A DNA stretch of 18,659 nt from a bacterium (GTDB lineage: Bacteria; Tectomicrobia; Entotheonellia; Entotheonellales; Entotheonellaceae). Below are positions 1-9,100 of this stretch, one piece after another (positions within the stretch are counted from its first letter, which is position 1; each line of letters begins with the position of its first letter). The translations under genes were made by a program, and so were the position numbers. The notes under the pieces are model-generated. The model did not search any database. It worked only from the letters and a program-made list of their open reading frames with translations, and was not told the DNA's origin. The stretch is taken from assembly GCA_027294925.1 (NCBI GenBank), contig JAPULM010000657.1, positions 1 through 18,659 on the forward strand, read 5' to 3'.

Positions 1-1
1 A

Positions 2-793
2 GGCCATTTCCCGTTCGTTTTTTTTGAAGAAGCACATTTATATATCAGTCGCAACACAATTGGATATATTGTCACCCGTTCTCGCCACCTCGGTATTACC
101 TGTTTCTTTGTCACTAATATGGTAAATGGACTTGACGAAACTGTATTACGTCAAGTCGACAATCTCTTTTTGCTTAATTTGCCGTTTGATGATGACGTTC
201 GACATATTGGAAAAAGTGCAATCGTCGACCAAGAGACCATGTCGTCTTTTGTCAAACGACTGCGGCGACATCATGCTTTAATTTTGGGGGACATTACACG
301 GCAGTATCCAATCATTATCAAGGTAAAAGAGCTTAAGGGTATCCGCACGGCTGGTGAGACGCAGTATTTCTTTAAACCAAAGAAAGCGTCGACTTCGACC
401 ACTAAAGCCGCCCCAACTCCGGTGCCAGTCAAAAGCCAGCCCATTCAGCAGCATCCCATTGAAGAACAGCACAATTTGATACCAGAACAGTCACTTCTCT
501 CGTTAACTGAACCGCAGCGACCAACGGCAGAAGAAGAAGCAATGCTGGGACGTTTACAACAGTTAGGGCCGGATATCGTAACCACCATTCGTGAACGAAG
601 CGCCTTTCTTGGCTCCGTTTTAACTGCCGGGAAACCTTCAAAATTGGTCGGCCAAACCCTGTCAATTTGCTTTACGGACCGCCATGGCTTCCAGCAAAGC
701 ATGATTGAAGATCCACAATATCGTACACTGGTCGAAAAGGAATTGAGTGAAATCATCGGGCAACCGATGATGGTTATCTGCGAAATGGACTAA
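2..793 (+). CDS. HerA/FtsK-superfamily P-loop ATPase, C-terminal part, with a DnaX-like tail (5' end outside window)
   Basis: The reading frame is open from base 2, so the gene starts before the window; 263 residues are visible. Near its start is a Walker B-like motif, PFVFFEEAHLYISR, followed by a sensor-like segment (SRHLGITCFFVTN) and a hydrophobic segment around LDETVLRQVDNLFLLNL. This matches the end of the ATPase core in HerA-type (DUF87/COG0433) proteins. A Pro/Gln/Ser-rich linker follows at about residues 124-164. The last 85 residues form a small alpha/beta domain with the pattern L-x-AG ... LSICF ... DP ... IIGQPMMVI. That pattern closely parallels the C-terminus of the DnaX encoded in this same window. 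Walker A lies upstream, so the exact family cannot be fixed. RusA follows after 34 nt on the same strand. Family-level ATPase call is firm; the function is unknown. Confidence 0.75.
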   Translation, partial: GHFPFVFFEEAHLYISRNTIGYIVTRSRHLGITCFFVTNMVNGLDETVLRQVDNLFLLNLPFDDDVRHIGKSAIVDQETMSSFVKRLRRHHALILGDITRQYPIIIKVKELKGIRTAGETQYFFKPKKASTSTTKAAPTPVPVKSQPIQQHPIEEQHNLIPEQSLLSLTEPQRPTAEEEAMLGRLQQLGPDIVTTIRERSAFLGSVLTAGKPSKLVGQTLSICFTDRHGFQQSMIEDPQYRTLVEKELSEIIGQPMMVICEMD

Positions 794-827
794 TTCTTTG
801 GCCTAGTCAAAAAAGCTTTAGGCGCAC

Positions 828-1391
828 ATGGATGACACAAAACATTGGAACGACAAGAAGAAACAAAAATCAGAATTAGCCGACATTTGTCTAGTGCTGC
901 CATTGCCTCCCAGTATCAATCAGCAATATGCGACCGTTAATGGACGTCGAATCCTATCACGGAACAGTCGAATTTATAAACAACACGTAGCAGAAGAAGT
1001 CACGCAGTGGTTGGCGTCCCAGCCAGATTCTGAAACAACTGAAAAATTATTTCGGAACCACTACCTGTCGTTAAGTATTACTTTCTATTTTACGACAGCG
1101 CTGCGGCGCGATCTGGATGGCGGGCTGAAGATTGCCCAAGATGCACTGTGCGAAGCCTTGGGTGTAAATGATAACCGTATCATCGAAATTCATCTTCGCA
1201 AGAGTGTGGATCGCAATTGCCCCCGCAGTGAAATCTCTCTAATTGCTATACGTACCGACAAAACGGATTTGTATGAGGAAGGTGGTAAAGGGTTAACGCC
1301 ACTGCGCACTGCTACAACACACAAACGCCGGGTAAGCCGTCGTAAACGTCGAAGCTTTGAAGAGCTAGCACGACGCTACGACTGGAAGTAG
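828..1391 (+). CDS. RusA-like Holliday junction resolvase (endodeoxyribonuclease)
   Basis: This 187-residue protein matches the RusA family of dimeric, Mg-dependent nucleases that cut Holliday junctions. The N-terminal LPLPPSINQQY segment (about 24-34) is the usual RusA beginning. The catalytic block RRDLDGGLKIAQDALCEALG (93-112) supplies D95, D97 and K101, and NDNRI supplies D115, which I align with the fourth active-site acid of E. coli RusA. All four key residues are therefore present. After about residue 145 comes a basic tail rich in Arg and Lys (RRVSRRKRRSF), longer than in the roughly 120-residue phage type and possibly DNA-binding. The ATG at 828 has only a weak AGG (820-822) upstream. 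RusA proteins are often phage-borne, but no other phage gene is visible and the neighbours are repair genes, so a chromosomal repair role is inferred. Confidence 0.85.
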   Translation: MDDTKHWNDKKKQKSELADICLVLPLPPSINQQYATVNGRRILSRNSRIYKQHVAEEVTQWLASQPDSETTEKLFRNHYLSLSITFYFTTALRRDLDGGLKIAQDALCEALGVNDNRIIEIHLRKSVDRNCPRSEISLIAIRTDKTDLYEEGGKGLTPLRTATTHKRRVSRRKRRSFEELARRYDWK

Positions 1392-1455
1392 AAGTAAAAA
1401 TCAATACGAACAGGTTGTATGATCTTTTCTGACCACTTCTCAAATCATGTATTAT

Positions 1456-1459
1456 GGAG
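1456..1459 (+). promoter_or_regulatory. Ribosome binding site that decides the nurA start
   Basis: GGAG lies 6 nt before the ATG at 1466. The first in-frame ATG (1454) overlaps this GGAG and has no good Shine-Dalgarno of its own. Starting at 1466 gives MLDLARVSQQIA, so 1466 is preferred. Confidence 0.6.
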
Positions 1460-1465
1460 TCATCT

Positions 1466-2641
1466 ATGCTTGATCTGGCCAGAGTGAGCCAACAAATTGC
1501 TCATATGGCTTCAGAGAGCCAACTCGTCGCGGAGGATCTGAGCAAACGGCTCAATTTAGCCCGCCAGCAACTACACTCGCAGTCTGAAAATTTAGATGCA
1601 CTCGTCCATAAATTGATGATCAGTAAAACCTCTTGGTTACTGGCCGGCATTGATGAATCGCTAGAAGCCACCTACGCTTTACCAGATCGACCACAAACCG
1701 TAACGGTTGTTGCATCGGACGGTTCGCAAATTACCCCGAGCCATCATGAAATCGTGCCTGCCTATTTGATCAATATTGCGACGGTTGTCTTACACTATGG
1801 AACTGGTGAACGGGCAGAATTCAACAACACGCCAACCTTATTTTATCGTGAACAAGATCTGTATACGGCATGTGGAGGACAGCAGGTTCAAGTAGCCGGG
1901 GAAGTGCTGGGTATGCGACGTGGCATTATGGAATTTCGTAGTCTCATGCAAAAAGCAACAGCAGCACAAGAGAGTGGCCATCGCACCAGTGCACTGGCAG
2001 ATGGCAGCTTAATCTTATGGCAGCTGGCAGGTAAACCGCAAGATTATCTGCAAGACACATTAGAAAGTTATCTGGCATGCTTGGAAACAGGACGACAACA
2101 GCAAATACCCATCGCTGGTTATATCAGTCGGCCAAGAAGTCGTGATGTGTTAAACGCACTACGGGTTGGACTTTGCCCCGAGCAAGCACCGAACTGCGAC
2201 CGATGTCCGTACGTCGACCTGCCAAAATTACCATGCGCCGAGATAGAAGGTTTAAATGACCGCGGTCTGTTTGAGCACCTCCTACAAGCCGGCGAACGAA
2301 CATCTGTTTTTGACAGCCAATCCCACATTCTTGAGTCATACGGCCAGCATCGCATTGGCTTTTTTTATCTTAATGTCGGAACCGAAATTGTGCGTATTGA
2401 AATCCCACGCTGGGTTGCGACCAATTCCGCTCTGCTCGATCTCATACACACGGTTGCATATGACCAGGCGCAAAAAGGCAACGGCTATCCGGTAGCGTTA
2501 GCGGAAGCTCATCAACATGTTGTCGTACGCGGGGCCGAGCGCGATTTATTTTATGAAATGGTAAGCGAAATTTTGGTACGTCGAGGCATCCGCGCCAACC
2601 TGTCGCCTAAAAATCTACGCAAGCGAAGAATGACGGTATAA
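1466..2641 (+). CDS. nurA: NurA-domain nuclease
   Basis: NurA is an RNase H-fold, Mn-dependent nuclease that works with the HerA translocase to resect DNA ends. The protein has 391 residues from ATG 1466 (395 from 1454). An N-terminal helical part precedes the NurA core, which opens with VVASDGSQITP; D85 is the expected metal ligand. The C-terminal NurA signature is GNGYPVALAEAH followed by a helix beginning ERDLFYEMV. A cysteine cluster (C237, C244, C247, C257) sits in a loop before the conserved LNDRGLFEHLLQAGERTSVF segment and could bind zinc or an Fe-S cluster (inferred). The gene ends 2 nt before the HAS-barrel gene, and herA is one gene further on, so this is the classical NurA-HerA pairing split by one small gene. 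Confidence 0.9.
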   Translation: MLDLARVSQQIAHMASESQLVAEDLSKRLNLARQQLHSQSENLDALVHKLMISKTSWLLAGIDESLEATYALPDRPQTVTVVASDGSQITPSHHEIVPAYLINIATVVLHYGTGERAEFNNTPTLFYREQDLYTACGGQQVQVAGEVLGMRRGIMEFRSLMQKATAAQESGHRTSALADGSLILWQLAGKPQDYLQDTLESYLACLETGRQQQIPIAGYISRPRSRDVLNALRVGLCPEQAPNCDRCPYVDLPKLPCAEIEGLNDRGLFEHLLQAGERTSVFDSQSHILESYGQHRIGFFYLNVGTEIVRIEIPRWVATNSALLDLIHTVAYDQAQKGNGYPVALAEAHQHVVVRGAERDLFYEMVSEILVRRGIRANLSPKNLRKRRMTV

Positions 2642-2643
2642 AC

Positions 2644-3219
2644 ATGCAAGAGGAAGAAATTGGTGAGGTGATCGGCAGCAGCAATACCGAGTTTATTGCT
2701 GAGAGCGCGCTGTTACACAATTCCCCGCCCTTCGGCAGTTATATAAAAATAAAAGGACGTGAGACCATTTACGCCGTAGTGTTTAATGCGTATACTCATA
2801 GCTTAGAACCCAATCGCCTGGCAATAGCCTATCATCGCTCGGAACAAGAACTCCGTGACGAACAGCCGCAAATCTTTGAACTGCTGAAGACCAAATTTGA
2901 AGCGGTTATCATTGGTTACGAGAGTGAGGGCGCCATCCAGCGCCACCTGCCGCCGCAGCCTCCCAGGTTGCACAGCTTTGTACACACCTGTCATCCCATG
3001 GAAGTGCGGCGACTGACATCGCATTTCTGGTTTTTTCGGTTTCTTATGAGTGTTGAAAAAACCCCACGAGACGAACTTATTGCAGCTGCCATTCGTATCG
3101 CCTATACGGCTCGAGAAGGTGAACGGAGTTATTTGGTAAAGGCCGGCAAAGAACTCGTTAAACTCATTGGGGACAATTACGAAATGTTGTCATCAATCCT
3201 GCAGAGAATACAGAGATAG
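2644..3219 (+). CDS. Stand-alone HAS-barrel-like protein between nurA and herA
   Basis: This 191-residue protein begins IGEVIGSSNTEFIAESAL and continues with PPFGSYIKIKG and a strand-rich stretch (IYAVVFNAYTHSLEPNRLAI). That resembles the HAS barrel, the small beta-barrel at the N-terminus of HerA and some related ATPases. The second half is helical and carries LPPQPPRLHSFVHTC, RDELIAAAIRIAY and a terminal YEMLSSILQRIQR helix. There is no P-loop and no nuclease motif, so it is probably an accessory subunit or adaptor for HerA, NurA or both (inferred). It starts 2 nt after nurA, implying translational coupling, and ends 86 nt before herA. No clear Shine-Dalgarno precedes the ATG. The HAS assignment rests on pattern recognition of this short motif set. 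Confidence 0.65.
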   Translation: MQEEEIGEVIGSSNTEFIAESALLHNSPPFGSYIKIKGRETIYAVVFNAYTHSLEPNRLAIAYHRSEQELRDEQPQIFELLKTKFEAVIIGYESEGAIQRHLPPQPPRLHSFVHTCHPMEVRRLTSHFWFFRFLMSVEKTPRDELIAAAIRIAYTAREGERSYLVKAGKELVKLIGDNYEMLSSILQRIQR

Positions 3220-3305
3220 CACGGCTCAGTGGATCATCGTTGGGGGTTCGAAGCGGTTAACATGACCATCATGCAGACTGAAAAGATAAAAAAAGGCGAG
3301 GCATC

Positions 3306-4955
3306 ATGCACAATGGGAAACGGCGTGTAGGAGTTGTTGTCAACGGTTCACTCGTTGGGGGTCTGGAGATGAAACTCGACGAATGGTACTCGGTTGAAGA
3401 CATCCGAGCCGGCAAATTTGTGGTCATAGAGGGCGAAAAAAGTCGCTTTTTTTGCATGGTCACCGATGTGCGGCTGGATGTAACCAACCCACAGGTACTG
3501 GCAGATCCACCGGGTGAGGAAGAGGATTTGATGCGCCAAGTCCTGCATGGCACGGCAACCTATGGTACCATATGCCTACGCCCCTTGCTAATGACGGAAA
3601 AAGACGAAACGGCCTCCATGGAAAATAGTGAACCGCATCTGGTAAAGACCATTCCGGTTCACTTTTCCGTCGTCTGCGAAGCAGAAGAAAAAGACGTCAA
3701 TCAGATTTTTGGTAGTGAGGATTACGGCCCGCGCTATTTTCACATCGGACGCCCACTGGACATGGAAACGCCGATTTGCATCAATCTAGAACGCTTTATC
3801 GAACGCAGCAACGGCATCTTCGGACGCACGGGGACAGGCAAAACTTATCTCACCCGTCTCGTACTAGCCGGCCTAATTCACAACAACCAAGCCGTTAACT
3901 TAATCTTTGATATGCACAGTGAGTATGGCTGGGACGCAACCCGCGAAGGCAGCAGCGACAGTGTCACCTTTGTCAAAGGCCTAAAGCCACTGTTCGGTAG
4001 TAAGGTGGCAGTCTTTACCCTGGATCCGGAATCGGCTCGGCGGCGTGGCGTGCAGAGCGATTTCACCGTTGAGATTCCATACGATCAAATTGTGGTTGAA
4101 GATATCGCGTCACTAGCTGATGAACTCAATTTAAATCCGACGGCTGTCGAGTCGGCATACTTAATCGTTAGCAAATTCGGACGCAGCTGGTTAACCAAAC
4201 TCTTACAACAAGATCCAACCGATCTAAAAGATTTTGCCGACCATGTGGGAGCACATCCAGAATCCATCTCAGCCTTGTATCGAAAGCTGAAGCGGCTGGA
4301 AAAATTTGACTTTCTAAAAGAACGGGTCAACGAAGACGCCGTATTCAAGATTATGGAATTCCTCGACAAAGGGGTGAATATTGTTCTGGAATTCGGCCAA
4401 CAGAGCAGCTTTCTATGTTATATGTTAGTGGCTAATATACTAACGCGGCGCATTCACGATCTTTACGTCCAGAAAACCGAACGCTATCTTGCCACCCGAC
4501 GCCTACCAGACAAACCCAAACAGCTAATTATCACCATTGAAGAAGCCCACAAATTTTTAAATCCTAGGGCAGCGCGGCAGACTATTTTTGGCGCTATCGC
4601 ACGCGAAATGCGCAAATACTTCGTTTCGTTGCTGATTGTTGATCAGCGACCTTCCAGCATTGATGACGAGGTACTCTCTCAGGTTGGTACCCGCGTCACC
4701 TCGTTACTAAGCGACGAGAAAGATATTAATGCCGTCCTAACCGGGGTGAGTAACGCTAGCTGGCTACGCAGCGTACTGGCAAGTCTCGATACCAAGCAAC
4801 AAGTCCTACTTATGGGCCATGCAGTGCCGATGCCAGTGGTAATCCGCACTCGGGACTACGACAGTGTCTTCTACAGCGCCCTGGGGCATGTCGAAGGCGA
4901 GGAGCTGGCACAGAAAGCACAGTCACATATCGGTGATCTGTTTGGGGAACGATGA
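3306..4955 (+). CDS. herA: HerA-family DNA translocase/helicase ATPase
   Basis: HerA forms a hexameric ring that pumps double-stranded DNA to NurA during end resection. The protein has 549 residues, typical for the family. Residues 1 to about 105 form an N-terminal HAS-barrel region. The FtsK-like ATPase core follows, with Walker A GRTGTGKT at 173-180 and Walker B IITIEEAHKF, in which E412 and E413 are the acids and H415 completes EEAH. Further core landmarks are LIFDMHSEYGW, the sensor region VDQRPSSIDDEVLSQVGTR and a C-terminal segment ending in a helix. GAGG (3298-3301) lies 4 nt before the ATG and AAGG slightly further up. The stop at 4953-4955 is one base before the mre11 ATG. All key ATPase residues are present, so this looks active. 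Confidence 0.92.
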   Translation: MHNGKRRVGVVVNGSLVGGLEMKLDEWYSVEDIRAGKFVVIEGEKSRFFCMVTDVRLDVTNPQVLADPPGEEEDLMRQVLHGTATYGTICLRPLLMTEKDETASMENSEPHLVKTIPVHFSVVCEAEEKDVNQIFGSEDYGPRYFHIGRPLDMETPICINLERFIERSNGIFGRTGTGKTYLTRLVLAGLIHNNQAVNLIFDMHSEYGWDATREGSSDSVTFVKGLKPLFGSKVAVFTLDPESARRRGVQSDFTVEIPYDQIVVEDIASLADELNLNPTAVESAYLIVSKFGRSWLTKLLQQDPTDLKDFADHVGAHPESISALYRKLKRLEKFDFLKERVNEDAVFKIMEFLDKGVNIVLEFGQQSSFLCYMLVANILTRRIHDLYVQKTERYLATRRLPDKPKQLIITIEEAHKFLNPRAARQTIFGAIAREMRKYFVSLLIVDQRPSSIDDEVLSQVGTRVTSLLSDEKDINAVLTGVSNASWLRSVLASLDTKQQVLLMGHAVPMPVVIRTRDYDSVFYSALGHVEGEELAQKAQSHIGDLFGER

Positions 4956-4956
4956 G

Positions 4957-6192
4957 ATGCCCCTACGTCTTCTCCACCTGGCTGATCTCCATTTCGGGAT
5001 GGAAAACTACGGCCGTCTCGATGCTGCTTCCGGGCTCAACCGCCGTCTGCTGGATTTCGCAAGTTCAACCAACCTAGCCATTGATCATGCCCTTGAACAT
5101 GACGTTCAACTGGCTATCTTCGCAGGCGATATCTATAAACATCGCGATCCAGCGCCATCCTGGCAACGCGAATTTGCCGCTTGCGTGCTACGTCTGACCA
5201 ACGCACAGGTGCCGGTTGTTATCCTGGTCGGCAACCACGACCAACCTAACACTCTGGGCAAAGCCCATGCGGTAGAAATTTTTGATACCCTCAATCTGCC
5301 AGGCGTCACGGTGATCAGCAAACCGGCAATCCATACCCTGCCCACCCCAGCCGGTCCCGTGCAAGTGGCCGGATTACCCTATATCACCCGCAGCTTTTTA
5401 CTATCCCGCGACGAATACAAAAACAAAACCATCGAAGAAGTCAACCGTCTTCTAATCGAAAAGGCTGAAGAAATGCTGCGCTGGTTAGCCGACCAGGTCA
5501 ATCCCGATTTGCCGGCAATCCTAACCGTACACGGTAGTGTCGCCAACGCTGTGTACAGTTCAGAACAGAGCATTATGATGGTTGGCCACGATCCAATTCT
5601 ACCGCTGAGCGCCCTGACCAATCCGGCTTGGGATTATGTCGCCCTGGGTCATATTCACCGGCATCAGGATCTACATAAAGGCCAACAGCCGCCTGTGGTG
5701 TATGCCGGCAGCATCGAGCGCATCGACTTTGGCGAGGAGCACGAAGCAAAAGGCTTCGTATGGGCTGAAGTTGAAAAAAAGAACACCAACTATTCATTCA
5801 TCCCGCTTCCAGCTCGGCGCTTTGTCACCCTGCGTATCGATACCCATGACGGAGACCCACTAACCTTGCTTGATGAAGCGTTAACCCAACATGACATTAC
5901 GGATGCTGTGGTGCGGGTCATTATAACGTTACCAGCAGATCAAAGCGACATCATTAATGAAGGCCAAATTTATGATCGTTTACAAAACGCCTATCTCATC
6001 GCTGCAATCATAAAAGAAGAAACGAAAACCGCTCCCCGTTCACGCGATTCCAATTTAACCGAAATGGTGCCTCCCCTACAGGCCCTTGAACGCTATATCG
6101 CAGCCTATCCGGAATACGCTGCCCGTCAACAGGCGCTAATGGCACGCGCTCAGCGTCTGGTGCGTGACATGCAAGAGGAATTCTCACCATGA
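4957..6192 (+). CDS. sbcD: Mre11/SbcD-type DNA repair exonuclease subunit
   Basis: This is the nuclease subunit of the Mre11-Rad50 (SbcCD) complex, which opens hairpins and blocked DNA ends. It has 411 residues from ATG 4957. An in-frame ATG at 4864 lies inside herA and would add 31 unrelated residues, so it is rejected; GGGGAA (4944-4949) is suitably placed before 4957. All calcineurin-like phosphoesterase motifs are present: LADLHFG (D10, H12), FAGDIY (D58), VGNHD (N93, H94, D95), LTVHGS (H192) and ALGHIHRH (H232, H234). The C-terminal third is the capping and Rad50-binding part. The stop overlaps the rad50 start in an ATGA arrangement, which fits production of the two subunits in a fixed ratio. 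Confidence 0.95.
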   Translation: MPLRLLHLADLHFGMENYGRLDAASGLNRRLLDFASSTNLAIDHALEHDVQLAIFAGDIYKHRDPAPSWQREFAACVLRLTNAQVPVVILVGNHDQPNTLGKAHAVEIFDTLNLPGVTVISKPAIHTLPTPAGPVQVAGLPYITRSFLLSRDEYKNKTIEEVNRLLIEKAEEMLRWLADQVNPDLPAILTVHGSVANAVYSSEQSIMMVGHDPILPLSALTNPAWDYVALGHIHRHQDLHKGQQPPVVYAGSIERIDFGEEHEAKGFVWAEVEKKNTNYSFIPLPARRFVTLRIDTHDGDPLTLLDEALTQHDITDAVVRVIITLPADQSDIINEGQIYDRLQNAYLIAAIIKEETKTAPRSRDSNLTEMVPPLQALERYIAAYPEYAARQQALMARAQRLVRDMQEEFSP

Positions 6193-9100
6193 TTCCCCTA
6201 CGCTTACGATTACGTAATTTCATGAGTTACGGGGAAAATGTCCCACCGTTGGATTTTAGACAAGTAACTACGGCATGTTTGATTGGAAAAAATGGACACG
6301 GTAAATCAGCCTTACTGGAAGCAATGACCTGGGCACTATGGGGTCAGACACGGGCTAAAAACGTGGATGACATTGTCCGTCTTGGTCAAACCGAGGCGGA
6401 AGTGGAATTCGAATTTGATCTAGAAGGCCAACGCTTCCGCATCATACGAAAACGTAGCCTACGGACCAAGGCTGGGCAAACTTCTCTAGAATTACACGGT
6501 CACGACCCGGTAGCCAACCGTTTTCAATCAATTAGTGGCAACAGTGTGCGCCAAACAGAAGCGAAGATTATCCAGCTCCTACACATGAACTACGATACCT
6601 TCATCAACTCCGTCTTCATTCTACAAGGCCGCGCCGATGAATTCACCAAACGACGGCCAAGCGAACGCAAACGCATCCTCAGTGAGATTCTTGGTCTATC
6701 GCTATACGACGATTTGGAAACACGATCCAGGGCACGACGCAACCAACTCGACCAAGAGATCAGGACACTGAACCTTAGAATTGAAGAATTACAACGTGAT
6801 GTGGCGCAAAAGGATGATGTGGCGACGGCTGTCGCCACGCTGCAGGAAAACCTCACACAAGTGCAAGAAGCGTTACAATTGTCTCAGCACAATGTTGAAA
6901 CGCTGAGGCAACGCCATAGCGCTCTAGAACTGAAAAGCCAACGGGTGCAAGACGTCACACGTCGTTTACAAGATAAACACAACGAACAGCTTGACATCGA
7001 GCAACAGCTCGCGACGTACAACAGCCGGATAATGGATTATGACGCCATACTACAACAAGAAAATACTATTATTACCGGTTATCAAAACCTGCAGCATGTA
7101 AAAGAAAAAGAAGGCATGTATGGCAGTCGCGCACAAGAATATGCCACATTGCAACAGCGTCTTAACGTTGTTCAGCAAACCCTAACAACCGCTCAACACC
7201 GTTTGGAACTCGAACGGCAAAGTAGCTGCCAGCGGTTACATGAGACCGATGGCAAAATACAGACCTATGATACGATTCTACAACAGGCAGTACGCATTAA
7301 CGACGCTTATAACGCCCTAATGACGGCTCGCCAACAAGATGTAATGCTGTCGCAAACCTTACAAAAGCGTTATGCTCTCGAACAGGAAAAGCATCCGTTA
7401 GAACGCCAGATCCAACAAAAACGACACGCGTTGGAAATCGAGCAACGCTCCTTCATCGACCGTCAAAAAGACTGCCAACAGAAGGAAGCGGCGCAACCAG
7501 CCTATCAACAACAGATCGAAGCACTGCAAAAACAGCTTGAAGATGTCGAACAACAGGAAAAACATCTTGAACAGGTACGCGCCGAAGGCGTCTCGCTCAA
7601 GTTAAAAATCGATGTACAGATTCCGCAAAGTCTTGCCGGTTTGCAGCAAGAGATACAGGATCAACAAGAAAAATCAGTTTTGTTGGAAACAGCCGATGCC
7701 CACTGTCCACTATGCGAAAAGTCACTAACGGATAGCGAGCGTCAGCACGTGATGCGTAAGCTGGCGCAGGACATCGGCGTGCGACAAACGCAAATCCAAA
7801 CACTACAAGACGAACAAAAACAACTCCAGATGCAACGAGAGCGATTACGGACAACATATAAACAATTGGAACAAACAGTCGTGCAGCGTAAAAGGCTCGA
7901 CCAACAATACGCCACGACCCAGGCAAGTCTCGATGAAGCGATACGTGCACATGATGAACTAATGACGCTACACGAGGCGCTACAGCAACTTGATCATCAA
8001 CTGACCAACGGACATTATGCCGTAGATGATATAAGCAACCTGCAGCAGCTTGAGACGCAATTAGCCAACCTTGGTTACAATGCACGGGAACACGAATCGA
8101 TCAAACAACAAATTGAAAGTCTGATGTCAGCAGAAGCAGAACGCATACGGCTGCAACAGGCTGAGACAGAACGCGCGACTTTACAAGCTGAACGGCCAAG
8201 TTTGCTCGAACAGATTAAAAGCCTAGAACAAGCCTTGCAGAGCAAACAATATGCGACAGCCGAACGGCAAGAGTTACAGGGCATTGAGACAAGCATCACG
8301 CGTATCGATTTTCATCCTGAGATTTACGCCACCCTACGTCAACAACTACAAGAACATCAGCATTTTGAACGACAACATCTGGAACTTGAGACGGCCCGCA
8401 AACATCACCATGAAATCCATATCGCTTTGCAACACTTGGCAGATAAACAACAACGTTACGCCTCAGACATCATCAATCTGGAACAAGAGCAGCAAGCATT
8501 TACTCAGGAAATCAAAACGATACAGGAGCTCAAAGACGCGCTCTGCAAAGCCGAGGCGCAAATCAAGCAACTTCGAGACCGCGAAGGAGACATCCGCATT
8601 ACCCTTGGCCGTAGCCAATCGCAGTATGAGCACTGCAAGCAGCGTGAAATTGAACTACAACAGGATAACGCGCAACGCGATCAGGCAGTGGAAGAACGTA
8701 CACTCTACGGTGATCTTGCTCAGATATTTGGCAAAAACGGCATTCAAGCTATCATCATTGAAAATGCCATTCCTGAGCTAGAAGACGATGCCAATCGCAT
8801 CCTATCACGCGTGACCGATAATGCTATGCATTTAACCCTTGAAACGCAGCGCGACACCCGTGGTGGTAACGTAGTCGAAACGCTAGATATTCGAATCAGT
8901 GACACCATCGGCACACGAAATTACGAATTATTCTCAGGTGGAGAGGCATTCCGAATTAATTTCGCTCTACGCATTGCCCTGTCAAAAATGCTTGCTCGAC
9001 GGGCTGGAGCACGTTTACGTACCTTGGTTATTGATGAAGGATTCGGAACTCAGGATAGTGAGGGACTCGAACGCCTCGTCGACGTAATTAAAGCTATTAA

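Noticed and set aside
801..823. Hairpin GCCTA/TAGGC before the RusA gene
   Set aside because: Only 5-6 pairs around an A-rich loop, and no T-run follows; it overlaps the weak ribosome site but is too weak to call a regulator.
1450..1455. TATTAT as a -10 promoter element before nurA
   Set aside because: No matching -35 is found, and transcription would start at about 1462, removing the good GGAG ribosome site.
4864..4956. Longer N-terminus for Mre11/SbcD from ATG 4864
   Set aside because: It would lie wholly within herA, and the family N-terminus starts at MPLRLLHLADLHFG.
7597..8781. Open frames of 162 codons (minus strand, 7597-8085) and 176 codons (plus strand, 8251-8781)
   Set aside because: Both lie inside rad50 and result from the Gln-rich codon composition; they show no recognizable domain or ribosome site.
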